Source: Alphaproteobacteria bacterium
Lineage (GTDB): Bacteria; Pseudomonadota; Alphaproteobacteria; RF32; CAG-239
Direction of reading: 5' to 3'
NCBI GenBank assembly: GCA_015062535.1
Contig: SUUK01000003.1
Span: 143,501-207,500, forward strand
Length of the DNA: 64,000 bases
Shown here: piece by piece, positions 8,517 through 17,749 of the stretch
Numbering within the stretch: position 1 is the first letter of the stretch
How the letters are laid out: the number at the start of each line of letters is the position of its first letter
Position numbers and translations under genes: made by a program
The notes under the pieces: model-generated
The model's database searches: none
The model's input: only the letters and a program-made list of their open reading frames with translations
What the model was told of the DNA's origin: nothing

Positions 8517-10879
8517 TGAAACTTTTCTTCACTCAATATATAAAAGATTTTAGAGCTAATTTTAGTAACTTTAATGCATATATAATCTTGGGTATTTATT
8601 ATATTCTATCGATTTTTTCTGCAATTTATCTTGGTGATTATTTTTTAAGAGAAACCGAAATAATGAATTCATTTTTTGCTATGCAACCGGTTATTCTAAC
8701 ATTTGTAATACCTGCTATTACAATGAGATCTTGGGCAGAAGAAGTAAAATCTGGAACAATTGAATTATTGTTAACACAACCAATCTCTTATATTACATTA
8801 GTAATGGCTAAGTTTTGTGCTGCGCTTTGTTTTTTTGTTTTACTTTTATCCTCATCCTTATTGTTGTTTTTTATTTCGAATAAATTATCTGTTTTAGATA
8901 TAGGAATTGTTGTATCAGGATATATTGGAGTTTTTTTATGCGGAACTTTATTTATTGCAATTGGGTGCGCAATTTCAATATTTAATAAAAATAATATCTT
9001 AAGTTATGTTACAACAATTTTTGTATTATTTACAATAACTCAACTTAATTTCACATATATTGGCAACTTATCGCTTGCATGCTTAAATTTTGAAAATAAT
9101 TTTTCTGCATTTCTTAGCGGTATATTATCTATAAATAATGTTATTTATTTTGTTATAACAACCGCTATATTTATTTGGATAAATTTACTTGGGGTTTACT
9201 ATAGAAAAAATAATTCAAGAAAAGACAAATTAGCTTTTATTGGAATACTTTTTGTTTTGGGTGGAATTTTTTTCTCCCTTCAGACTGCTAGTTTTTATAT
9301 TTTAGATAAACAATTTGATATCACTGATGAAAAAAGATTAACTCTTTCTAATAAAACAAAAGAACTATTAAAAAATTTAGATAAAAGAATAGAATTAACC
9401 TTATATGAATCAAAGGTAGAACGAGAAAATGCTAACTCTAGTTTTGCAATATTTGCAGAATTTGCAGAAAAAATCTCTAAAATATTTGAAAAAGAATCTG
9501 GTGGAGCTGTTAGAACTAATATTGTTTTAGTAGAACCTTTTAGCGAATTGGAGAGAAGACTTGTTCGCCAAGGCATGAGTTTTAGTGAGAACAAGCTTGG
9601 CTATAAAAAATATCTTGCTTTTGAACTTTTAGATAATGAAGGAAATAGTTTCTTTATAAAAAGCTTTAATAATTTAAGGCAAAATCTTTTAGAAACAGAT
9701 TTAGCAAGAGCAATTAATATGTTTGGAAACGAACGCAAAAAATTAGCGATATATTTTTCTCATAACAAAGAAGAGGAAATAACAGCTTTTCAGGCGTCAT
9801 TAGATGAGTTTTATGAGGTAACAACTTTCAAAGAATTGCCACCAATGATGGATACATCTTTTGATAGTTTGATTGTATTAAACCCTTATTATCTATCAGT
9901 TGAAGAATTTCTTTCAATAGAGCAATATCTTCTTAGAGGAAAAAGTGTGTTATTTTTTGGAGAACCATCTTATTTATCAAATATTCGTAATAAATCTTTT
10001 ATGGATTTTTTGAAAAGTTATGGAATTAAATTGGACACCAATGAAATACTTAAAATGGATATGGATAATGAAGAGTTTTTATATGGTCCAACAGTTGTGA
10101 AAAATAATGAAATATTTGAAAATATTCGTACAGTACTTGTTAATGAAGTAGGTAAAGTAAGTTATAATTCTACAAAAAATTATACAGTTAAGCCAATACT
10201 TGAATTCAATAATAATGCAGTAGGTGTTGTATCTGAAGGAACTTTTGTATCGAATTACCTTGATCTTGCGTCTCAATACGAAGAGATATTACCTGTTTCT
10301 GCAAAATCTGGAAAGCTATTTTTCTTTTATGATTTTGATTTATTAAAAGATTATATTATCTCTTCTTCTGAAACAAAAAATAATTACTTTTATGAAATTG
10401 TTACAGCTAGTGATAATCTTTTATTTTTACTTAGACTATTAGATTATGCTACAAATAGTAATTATGAAAAAGGCATAGAATATCGTCATTTTGCAATAAA
10501 TTATTCTAGTATCGGTAATTCTGTATTAAAACAGATTAAAGATATTTATAAAGAAAAGAAAGAAACACTAGAAAAAAAACTTGCTGAATATACAAAGAAG
10601 AAAGAAATTTTCTATTCATCTCTCAGTGCTAAAGGTTTTGCTACGATAAAGAACTTAGGCGATTATAGTGAAATTGAGCAGATTATAGATGAAACAGAAG
10701 ATAGCATAAATAAAATTAATTTATCAATTGGCAATGATTATAAAACCATTATTAGTGTTCTTACGTTTATTTTAATTTTGATATTACCTATGTGTTATAT
10801 TTTGATATTGTTCCTTATTGTTAATCTTTATAAGAAAAAAACAATTACTAAAATTAGAAAGGAGATAAGTAATGCTTAA
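8516..10879 (+). CDS. ABC-2 permease fused to GldG-type auxiliary domain
   Basis: A 787-residue fusion. Residues 1-240 contain six hydrophobic segments of an ABC-2 (GldF-like) permease, with TMRSWAEEVKSGTIELLLTQP as the conserved loop. After a linker helix, residues about 270-640 form the periplasmic Gldg-type ABC auxiliary domain, beginning at FDITDEKRLTLSNKTKELL. A coiled-coil stretch follows (KEKKETLEKKLAEYTKKK), then a final transmembrane helix near 745-775. The start ATG overlaps the ATPase stop by one base and the end overlaps the DUF4340 gene by eight bases. In Bacteroidetes GldF and GldG are separate proteins; here they are one chain. Confidence 0.85.
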   Translation: MKLFFTQYIKDFRANFSNFNAYIILGIYYILSIFSAIYLGDYFLRETEIMNSFFAMQPVILTFVIPAITMRSWAEEVKSGTIELLLTQPISYITLVMAKFCAALCFFVLLLSSSLLLFFISNKLSVLDIGIVVSGYIGVFLCGTLFIAIGCAISIFNKNNILSYVTTIFVLFTITQLNFTYIGNLSLACLNFENNFSAFLSGILSINNVIYFVITTAIFIWINLLGVYYRKNNSRKDKLAFIGILFVLGGIFFSLQTASFYILDKQFDITDEKRLTLSNKTKELLKNLDKRIELTLYESKVERENANSSFAIFAEFAEKISKIFEKESGGAVRTNIVLVEPFSELERRLVRQGMSFSENKLGYKKYLAFELLDNEGNSFFIKSFNNLRQNLLETDLARAINMFGNERKKLAIYFSHNKEEEITAFQASLDEFYEVTTFKELPPMMDTSFDSLIVLNPYYLSVEEFLSIEQYLLRGKSVLFFGEPSYLSNIRNKSFMDFLKSYGIKLDTNEILKMDMDNEEFLYGPTVVKNNEIFENIRTVLVNEVGKVSYNSTKNYTVKPILEFNNNAVGVVSEGTFVSNYLDLASQYEEILPVSAKSGKLFFFYDFDLLKDYIISSSETKNNYFYEIVTASDNLLFLLRLLDYATNSNYEKGIEYRHFAINYSSIGNSVLKQIKDIYKEKKETLEKKLAEYTKKKEIFYSSLSAKGFATIKNLGDYSEIEQIIDETEDSINKINLSIGNDYKTIISVLTFILILILPMCYILILFLIVNLYKKKTITKIRKEISNA

Positions 10880-11819
10880 ACAATTAAAATTAGGTTGCGT
10901 TATTTTAGTTTGTTGTCTTCCTTTCTTGTTTTGGGGAATTAGTATTAATAATGCAAAAATTCATAATCTCTCAAAAGGAAATTATTTTTTTGATACCTTG
11001 AGAAATCATCCTAATATTTCTTCTATTATTTTAGGTTTTAATAACAATAGCTCTAAAATTACAATAAATAGAAAAGATGATTTATGGCATATAAAAGAAG
11101 CTGATGATTATTTTGTTTCTTTTTCAAAGATTAATACCTTGGTTTCTTTGATACGTAATACTATTATTTTTAGAGCAGACAAAATAATCGATAATAAAAT
11201 TCCTTTTTCTAAAGAAAACGCAATAACAATTACAGCTTTGGATAATTTTGGAAAAGTTGTAGAACAAGCTACCATTGCAAAAAAATCAGATAAAAATAAA
11301 TATCATTATGCGTTATTAAATAATGATGGATTTTTATACCAAGTAAATGGAAACTTTGATATTACACCAAATGTAATTGATTGGTTGCAAATGCCTATTT
11401 TAAAGATAGCTCAAGATGAATATAAAATTATTAAAAGCAATAAGTTTCATGTATTTAAAAGCTATAAGGGGGATGATTTTAAAGATGTAAAAACGGGTTC
11501 TGTATCTCCTTATATAATTAATTTTATAAACAATCTTTGGTATTTGTCTGCTATTGATATAAAACATTCTGTTAACTTTAGCATTAATGAATATAAAAAA
11601 ATAAATTCTTACGAAATATCTTTATTTAATGGAATTATTTATTATATTTCTATTTATAATAAGAATAATGAATATTGGTTAAGCATACGTCTAAACAAAG
11701 GAAAACTATTATCTAAAGATGGTATAACACAAATTGAAGAAAATGATGCCTTATATAAAGGATGGTATTTTAGAATATCACCGGAAAAAGGAGAAATAAT
11801 TTCTAATTTTTCTATTTAA
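10872..11819 (+). CDS. DUF4340 protein, accessory of Gld-type ABC system
   Basis: A 315-residue protein with one N-terminal transmembrane segment (residues about 7-25) and a large periplasmic beta-rich region. The pattern of ITINRKDDLWHI followed by FSKINTLVSLIRN and later YALLNNDGFLYQVNG matches DUF4340 proteins, which usually follow GldFG-like permeases. Its role is unknown; the operon position suggests a periplasmic partner of the transporter. It overlaps the permease gene by eight bases and ends just before a strong bidirectional terminator shared with convergent ettA. Confidence 0.75.
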   Translation: MLKQLKLGCVILVCCLPFLFWGISINNAKIHNLSKGNYFFDTLRNHPNISSIILGFNNNSSKITINRKDDLWHIKEADDYFVSFSKINTLVSLIRNTIIFRADKIIDNKIPFSKENAITITALDNFGKVVEQATIAKKSDKNKYHYALLNNDGFLYQVNGNFDITPNVIDWLQMPILKIAQDEYKIIKSNKFHVFKSYKGDDFKDVKTGSVSPYIINFINNLWYLSAIDIKHSVNFSINEYKKINSYEISLFNGIIYYISIYNKNNEYWLSIRLNKGKLLSKDGITQIEENDALYKGWYFRISPEKGEIISNFSI

Positions 11820-11823
11820 TAAA

Positions 11824-11850
11824 AAAAGCGCTTTAAAAAGCGCTTTTATT
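11824..11850. terminator. Bidirectional Rho-independent terminator
   Basis: An 11-bp inverted repeat around GCGC with A-tract on the left and T-tract on the right (11824-11834 with 11837-11847) lies between the convergent DUF4340 gene and ettA. It has the composition to work in both directions. Confidence 0.9.
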
Positions 11851-13533
<1,683 letters not shown>

Positions 13534-13569
13534 ATTTAACTTCCTTTACTAATGTTTTGGTTATTTAAT

Positions 13570-14103
13570 TTAACGTTTTGCCTCTTGCTTTAGTATTTTC
13601 TCGTAAATACCTTCTTTTTTGGCTTGTAGTTGTTTCTTTTTTAAGACCTCATTATAATATGCGTCTAATTTTTCTTTTTCATTTTCGTTTCTATCGTATA
13701 AATTATTTGGATTATATTTACCTCGTGGTTTGATTATTTTTCCATCTGGCAACTTTAATGTACCATTCTTATACAATTTAGAATTAAATATTTTTTGATT
13801 ATTAAATCTTATGTTTATTTCTTCACACCCTAAAAAACCATCTCGGCGTTTATTCATATAAGCTCTTGCTTTTGCAGAATTGTACTCATACATTCCGGTT
13901 GCTTGTTCTTTATCTGATGTAGCTGCGCTTACTAAATATGCTCTTGCAATAAGCTCATATGTTGGATATCTTGATGCTCCACAAGCTAAGCCTTCACCAG
14001 AGGCATAGCCAAAGTTTTTAACATCCTCTATATAGCTTGTTTGAGCGCTAGCATTATATGTATAAAATATCGCTAGAACCATTAGTATTTTTAAGGTTTT
14101 CAT
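13570..14103 (-). CDS. Exported protein of unknown function
   Basis: A 177-residue protein with a clear signal peptide (MKTLKILMVLAIFYTYNASA, cleavage before QTSY). The mature part has two cysteines (in GLACGAS and LGCEEI) that could form a disulfide, a helical central region, and a highly charged C-terminal helix rich in Lys and Glu. I do not recognise the family. It is on the ettA strand and 36 bases upstream of it, so it may be co-transcribed, although functional linkage is not implied. Confidence 0.75.
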   Translation of the reverse strand: MKTLKILMVLAIFYTYNASAQTSYIEDVKNFGYASGEGLACGASRYPTYELIARAYLVSAATSDKEQATGMYEYNSAKARAYMNKRRDGFLGCEEINIRFNNQKIFNSKLYKNGTLKLPDGKIIKPRGKYNPNNLYDRNENEKEKLDAYYNEVLKKKQLQAKKEGIYEKILKQEAKR

Positions 14104-14239
14104 TACTATCCCTATTCTAGTATTTTTAAGTTATGATGATTATAACTACAAATAAATCTATTTCAAGTGAAAAAATCATTTGACAAATTAAAACAATTAG
14201 CTTATGGTTCGCATAAACTTTTGTGTAAGGAATAAAAAA

Positions 14240-14365
14240 ATGAAACTTTATAGCTCTTTAAAGTCTAAAAAGGCACGTGTTAGAGGTTGTAAGCTTGTTC
14301 GCCGTAGAGGTCGCCTTTATGTAATTAACAAGAAAGAACCTAAGTATAAATGCCGTCAAGGTTAA
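14240..14365 (+). CDS. rpmJ: 50S ribosomal protein L36
   Basis: A 41-codon gene: [18 protein letters not shown], then [18 protein letters not shown] and ending CRQG. It matches the zinc-free (C-minus) L36 type common in alphaproteobacteria; the four-residue zinc site of the C-plus type is missing, with only two cysteines left. AAGGAA sits upstream of the ATG. It is a small basic protein of the large subunit. It stands alone and is followed by its own terminator. Confidence 0.95.
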   Translation: MKLYSSLKSKKARVRGCKLVRRRGRLYVINKKEPKYKCRQG

Positions 14366-14383
14366 TTAGACTAGAAAAATTTT

Positions 14384-14412
14384 AAAATCGGGCAAATTAG
14401 TCCGATTTTTTT
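14384..14412 (+). terminator. Rho-independent terminator of rpmJ
   Basis: AAATCGG (14385-14391) pairs with CCGATTT (14402-14408) and is followed by a run of seven Ts. It separates rpmJ from the threonyl-tRNA synthetase leader. Confidence 0.85.
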
Positions 14413-14439
14413 GTTTACATAAATAAAAAATTGTGATAT
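14411..14439 (+). promoter_or_regulatory. Possible promoter of the thrS-like leader
   Basis: TTGTTT (14411-14416) and TGATAT (14434-14439) are 17 bases apart. If used, transcription would begin only a few bases before the leader ATG at 14450, making the leader message nearly leaderless, which would explain why no ribosome-binding site is seen there. Confidence 0.4.
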
Positions 14440-14449
14440 TGTGTGTTTT

Positions 14450-14554
14450 ATGAGAAACGTATATGACATATTAAATTCAAATTTTAAAGGTGCTTATTGT
14501 TTAGCATCTTCTTTGTCATATAATTTATTTACAAAAACCTCAACCACCGCCTAA
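14450..14554 (+). CDS. Threonine-rich leader peptide
   Basis: A 34-codon open frame from ATG at 14450 to TAA at 14552-14554, ending in LFTKTSTTA: four threonine codons (ACA, ACC, ACC, ACC) among the last seven sense codons. The last Thr and Ala codons form the 5' arm of a GC-rich hairpin and the stop lies in its loop. A threonyl-tRNA synthetase gene follows 76 bases later. Known leader peptides for amino acid genes (thrL, pheM, hisL) work this way: shortage of charged tRNA stalls the ribosome and changes RNA folding. No clear ribosome-binding site is visible. The frame is seen; its translation is inferred. Confidence 0.65.
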   Translation: MRNVYDILNSNFKGAYCLASSLSYNLFTKTSTTA

Positions 14555-14590
14555 ATCGGCGGTCAGTATTTTTTTAAGGTGCATAGCACC
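14546..14590 (+). promoter_or_regulatory. Candidate threonine attenuator
   Basis: ACCGCC (14546-14551) pairs perfectly with GGCGGT (14558-14563) across a six-base loop, followed after five bases by seven Ts. A ribosome stalled on the Thr codons would cover the 5' arm. A second small hairpin, GGTGC (14578-14582) with GCACC (14586-14590), follows; its 3' arm AGCACC (14585-14590) can also pair with GGTGCT at 14489-14494 inside the leader frame, giving an alternative fold. The gap between stem and T-run is longer than ideal for an intrinsic terminator. Confidence 0.6.
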
Positions 14591-14630
14591 ATTTTAGCAA
14601 TTTGTTTAAAATTTAATATAGAGGTTTAAA

Positions 14631-15911
14631 ATGAATAACGTAAAACAATGTAATTTAAAAGAAAAATTAGCCAATTCAGATCATCGTAAAATTGGTAAAG
14701 AATTAGACTTATTTTCATTTGACGAATATGTTGGTTCTGGTCTTGCCCTATGGCATCCTAAAGGCGCAATCATTCGTCAAGAAATTGAAGATTTCTGGAA
14801 AAAAGAACATAAAAAAGCTGGTTATCAATATGTTTACTCTCCTGTTATCGGCTTAAAGCAACTATGGGAGAAATCTGGACATCTTGAGCATTTCCAAGAT
14901 TGTATGTATCCACCTATGGATATGGGGCAAAAAAATAAACAAGAACAAGGGGCTTACTTTGTTAAACCAATTAGTTGCCCTTTTCATGTAAGAATTTTTA
15001 ATTCTTCGATTAGAAGTTATAAAGAACTCCCTATTCGTTATTGTGAACTTGGAAACGTATATCGTTATGAAGCATCAGGTGGATTGCAAGGATTGTTAAG
15101 AGTTCGCTCTATTACGCAAGATGATGCTCACATAATTTGCAGAAAAGACCAATTTATGAAAGAATTATCCAAGGTATTTGATTTTGGAATAAAAATAAAT
15201 CAGGTTTTTGGGTATGAAAAATTTAAGGTTTACTTTTCTGTTAGAGATATGGAAAACAATCCAAGTAAATATATCAAGAATGAGGAAATATGGCAATTTG
15301 CTGAAAAATCAATTGAAAAAGTATTGAAACAAAAGAAAATACCATATGATATTGATGTTGGTGGTGCTAAGTTTTATGGACCAGCAATTGATATTAAATC
15401 TATTGATAATAACGGCAAAGAGTGGCAATGTATGACGATTCAACTTGATATGAATTTACCTCAAAAATGGGGAATGTTTTACATTGGTGAAGACGGAAAA
15501 AAGCATATTCCAATTATGTTACATCGAGCTGTTTTAGGTTCCATTGAGCGCTTTATAGGTGTTTATTTAGAACAAAGACAAGGTTTGCTCCCAGTTTGGC
15601 TATCGCCAGTTCAGGTAAAAATACTTCCTGTTTCTGATAAACACCATAAATTAGCTAAAATGTTAGAAAAAAGATTATTAAGAAATGAAATTAGAGCAGA
15701 AGTTGATTTAGATAATGATACGATTGGTTGTCAAATTCGCAAATTCCAACTTCAAAAAATTCCATATGCAATAATTATTGGCGATAAGGAAGTGGAAAGT
15801 AATTCAATTTCTGTAAGAAAAAGAAATGGAGAAATGTTAAATAACATATCTATGGCTGAGTTTTTAAAACTTGTAAAAAGAAAAATTAAGCTTAAAGATT
15901 TGGATATATAA
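14631..15911 (+). CDS. Threonyl-tRNA synthetase lacking TGS and editing domains
   Basis: A class II synthetase of 426 residues that charges tRNA-Thr. The catalytic core is complete: KPISCPFHVRIF, RYCELGNVYRYEASGGLQGLLRVR, QDDAHIIC, and motif 3 with PIMLHRAVLGSIERFIG; a C-terminal anticodon-binding domain starts near LPVWLSPVQVKILPV. Standard bacterial ThrRS has about 640 residues; the missing part is the N-terminal TGS plus the N2 editing domain, so clearance of Ser-tRNA-Thr in cis is absent. Similar short forms occur in yeast mitochondria (MST1), some mycoplasmas and as accessory copies. The ATG at 14631 has GAGG upstream. It is preceded by a Thr-codon leader peptide. Whether a full-length thrS exists elsewhere cannot be seen here. 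Confidence 0.9.
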   Translation: MNNVKQCNLKEKLANSDHRKIGKELDLFSFDEYVGSGLALWHPKGAIIRQEIEDFWKKEHKKAGYQYVYSPVIGLKQLWEKSGHLEHFQDCMYPPMDMGQKNKQEQGAYFVKPISCPFHVRIFNSSIRSYKELPIRYCELGNVYRYEASGGLQGLLRVRSITQDDAHIICRKDQFMKELSKVFDFGIKINQVFGYEKFKVYFSVRDMENNPSKYIKNEEIWQFAEKSIEKVLKQKKIPYDIDVGGAKFYGPAIDIKSIDNNGKEWQCMTIQLDMNLPQKWGMFYIGEDGKKHIPIMLHRAVLGSIERFIGVYLEQRQGLLPVWLSPVQVKILPVSDKHHKLAKMLEKRLLRNEIRAEVDLDNDTIGCQIRKFQLQKIPYAIIIGDKEVESNSISVRKRNGEMLNNISMAEFLKLVKRKIKLKDLDI

Positions 15912-15929
15912 CAACTTCTTTTAACAATA

Positions 15930-15966
15930 CCTGTCCGGTTATTATGTATATAAATAACCGGACAGG
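15930..15966. repeat. Perfect 14-bp inverted repeat between convergent genes
   Basis: CCTGTCCGGTTATT (15930-15943) is the exact complement of 15953-15966, with a nine-base loop. It lies between the convergent thrS-like gene and the last gene of the SNase operon. It has no T-run on either side, so it is not a textbook terminator; it may stabilise 3' ends, terminate weakly or be a protein-binding site. Confidence 0.8.
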
Positions 15967-15975
15967 AAAGACAGA

Positions 15976-16449
15976 TTAAAAAGGAATATCCAAATCGTCT
16001 TTTTTAAATAACTCTATACTTTTTTGTTTAATCACTTTAATTAACATCTTTATTTTCTGTAGAAATGTTACTTTTTTGAATTTATCTAACCATATTTCTC
16101 TTCTTATAAGATCACCAGATATAGTACTTATATCATGTTTTTTATATAACAATTGTGTCCAATAAACAACTTCTTCCAAGCTAGCGTTAGGATAATTTGT
16201 TTGTAACATTTCGCGTATTTGTTTTTTATTTAAATAATTTTCCATATCCTCATCTGTAATTTCTACCTCCTTATCCTCTGAAGCAAAAACCACATCCTCT
16301 AAAACAACATCATCAGAATAAAATTCTATTTCGTAGTCATCACTATCTAAATATACATCTTCATGTTGCTTGTTACTTTTTATAGCAAAAGTGTCTTTTG
16401 AGCTTTGCTGTCTAAAAAGCTTTTCTATTTCTTCTTTCTTATATACCAT
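15976..16449 (-). CDS. Unknown acidic protein with SSB-like C-terminal tip
   Basis: A 157-residue soluble protein without signal or transmembrane segment. The first 85 residues are very acidic (LDSDDYEIEFYSDDVVLEDVV); then comes a helical part with a basic stretch (FKKVTFLQKIKMLIKVIKQK). It ends in KKDDLDIPF. That tail resembles the conserved C-terminal tip of single-stranded-DNA-binding protein (acidic residues then DIPF) which docks SSB partners such as RecO, PriA, exonuclease I and the chi subunit. The rest of the protein shows no OB fold I can recognise. AAAGGA precedes the ATG. Last gene of the four-gene SNase operon. Function unknown. Confidence 0.7.
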   Translation of the reverse strand: MVYKKEEIEKLFRQQSSKDTFAIKSNKQHEDVYLDSDDYEIEFYSDDVVLEDVVFASEDKEVEITDEDMENYLNKKQIREMLQTNYPNASLEEVVYWTQLLYKKHDISTISGDLIRREIWLDKFKKVTFLQKIKMLIKVIKQKSIELFKKDDLDIPF

Positions 16450-16463
16450 TTTTGTTATTCCTT

Positions 16464-16730
16464 TTATTTCTGTGTTTTTAATATTTTCTTCCTTAAAAGA
16501 GCTACATCTCTATATCCATGAGGAAGGCTTCCATATATTCTACCATATCTATCTTTATATTTAGGAGTAAAAGTTATTTTAATTGCATCTTGCTCTGGTA
16601 ACTCTTCAAATGTTGATGCAAAATTTTTAGTCTCCTGAATAATTATTTTTTCAACAACGTATCTAGCCACAACATCAACTGTTAAAGCTATTACAACCAA
16701 TAAAAAAAATATATATATTACTTTTTTCAT
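16464..16730 (-). CDS. Small single-pass membrane protein, unknown
   Basis: An 88-residue protein with one N-terminal transmembrane helix (residues about 4-24) and a hydrophilic remainder that ends in a basic region containing YKDRYGRIYGSLPHGYRDVALL. The topology suggests either a signal anchor or an uncleaved signal peptide with the rest outside the cytoplasm. It starts 17 bases after the 70-residue gene and ends 14 bases before the acidic protein gene. No family recognised. Confidence 0.65.
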   Translation of the reverse strand: MKKVIYIFFLLVVIALTVDVVARYVVEKIIIQETKNFASTFEELPEQDAIKITFTPKYKDRYGRIYGSLPHGYRDVALLRKKILKTQK

Positions 16731-16747
16731 TTTCGTTTTTCCTTGTA

Positions 16748-16960
16748 TTATGGTCTTCTACCACCACCATCATCATTATTCAAATATGAGCAAATTCCTG
16801 CTATTATCAAAAGAAAACAAAAACCCATAAATTTAAAAATAGATTTCCATGGTAGGTCATTAAAAAGAATATATAGTAGCCATACTTGTATGATGGCTAG
16901 CACAGCTACATATACCCAATCCTTTATTTCTTGAATTTTAATTCTAATCTTTTTCTTCAT
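16748..16960 (-). CDS. Small two-helix membrane protein, unknown
   Basis: A 70-residue protein: a basic N-terminus (MKKKIRIKIQ), two hydrophobic helices (about 15-33 and 42-60) and a short tail NNDDGGGRRP. The positive N-terminus predicts it stays in the cytoplasm with both ends inside. It follows the SNase gene by eight bases. The position inside an operon and the ATG with TAGAG upstream support it as a real gene, but there is no family match I can name. Confidence 0.6.
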   Translation of the reverse strand: MKKKIRIKIQEIKDWVYVAVLAIIQVWLLYILFNDLPWKSIFKFMGFCFLLIIAGICSYLNNDDGGGRRP

Positions 16961-16968
16961 AAAAAACT

Positions 16969-17454
16969 CTACTTGCCATTACAAGAAAAAGGTCTGCATT
17001 TAGCCTCTTTGAGCATAAATTCGTTAACATTTATATCTTTTGCATAGAGAATACCAACAAGCCTATCTCCATTACCTGTTTTGCAAACTTTTTCCGGTGT
17101 TTCTACAAACGAAATATTTTCTTCATATAACTTTAAAAGACTTGCTAACTTCTCTTTAGATTTTTTACCTAATTTTACAACCTCATCTTGCTCCATATTC
17201 CATTCTTTTGCTTGTTTTGACAGCTTACCATTTGATTTTTTGCTAAACTCTGGGCAATCAATATCTGCAAGACGTATTGTAGCATATTTTTCACCACTTA
17301 TTACACCTTTTAGTGTATCACCATCCAAAACTTCTGTTACTATGAATTTATTTTTCTCTTTAATATTTATATTTTTATCTTCTGCATAAGTATTTGTACC
17401 TATAGTACTAGAAATTAAAGTCACCAATAATGATAAAAAAACAAATTTATTCAT
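16969..17454 (-). CDS. Exported SNase-like (thermonuclease family) nuclease
   Basis: A 161-residue protein with an N-terminal signal peptide (cleavage after about residue 24, NTYA) and a staphylococcal-nuclease fold. The catalytic pattern is intact: VLDGDT (Asp44, Asp46), IRLADIDCPE (Arg61, Asp66, Glu69) and GDRLVGILY (Arg131). This family cleaves DNA and RNA using calcium. Two cysteine-rich points in the C-terminus (EAKCRPFSC) suggest a disulfide. The start ATG has GGAGATT upstream. It is the first gene of a four-gene operon and lies just after a 262-nt structured RNA with a terminator, so its expression is probably set by read-through. The target is unknown. Confidence 0.85.
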   Translation of the reverse strand: MNKFVFLSLLVTLISSTIGTNTYAEDKNINIKEKNKFIVTEVLDGDTLKGVISGEKYATIRLADIDCPEFSKKSNGKLSKQAKEWNMEQDEVVKLGKKSKEKLASLLKLYEENISFVETPEKVCKTGNGDRLVGILYAKDINVNEFMLKEAKCRPFSCNGK

Positions 17455-17480
17455 AATCCAATCTCCATTTGTAGTTCTAA

Positions 17481-17512
17481 TAAAAAAACAACCACCTTCA
17501 AATTGAGGTGGT
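17481..17512 (-). terminator. Conditional terminator in SNase operon leader
   Basis: On the minus strand ACCACCT (17506-17512) pairs with AGGTGGT (17491-17497), followed by TTGTTTTTTT. The 5' arm overlaps the segment 17505-17510 that can instead pair with 17704-17709 at the RNA's 5' end, so the two folds exclude each other. Confidence 0.8.
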
Positions 17513-17743
17513 CGGAGAGTTCGAAAATCATGTACATTGAGATGACTCTTTTAGCCTTTGAGGTATTTTTTCATAGATAAATATACCCTTGAACATACGC
17601 TAAAAGCTCCCCGACCAAAATCGGGGATAGTTATTGCTTTTTTATATAGCAATTAACGATGTTATCCAACACCGCAATGTACAAGAAGCTTTCGACAGCT
17701 CCGCACCTCTTTTAAAAGGCACTAACTAATAAAACATTAGCTG
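17482..17743 (-). ncRNA. Structured leader RNA, candidate riboswitch or attenuator, upstream of SNase operon
   Basis: The RNA is about 262 nt, from a consensus promoter to a terminator 28 bases before the SNase gene. A long closing helix is made of 17704-17709 with 17505-17510, 17699-17702 with 17514-17517, 17690-17695 with 17521-17526 and 17675-17683 with 17531-17539 (25 bp, small internal loops). Inside are helices 17548-17555/17599-17606, 17562-17566/17583-17587, 17608-17614/17621-17627, 17633-17638/17648-17653 and 17657-17663/17668-17674; the last contains a G-U pair only when read from the minus strand. The 5' arm of the terminator is the same segment that pairs with the RNA's 5' part. 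A 22-codon frame (17528-17596) with GGAG upstream lies within it. I cannot assign a known class. Confidence 0.65.
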
Positions 17744-17749
17744 ATAAAA

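Noticed and set aside
17704..17712. AGAGGTGCG near the 5' end of the leader RNA resembles a lysine riboswitch motif.
   Set aside because: The other conserved lysine-riboswitch elements (AGUA loop region and later junction segments) are missing, and GAGGTG is used as an arm of the closing helix.
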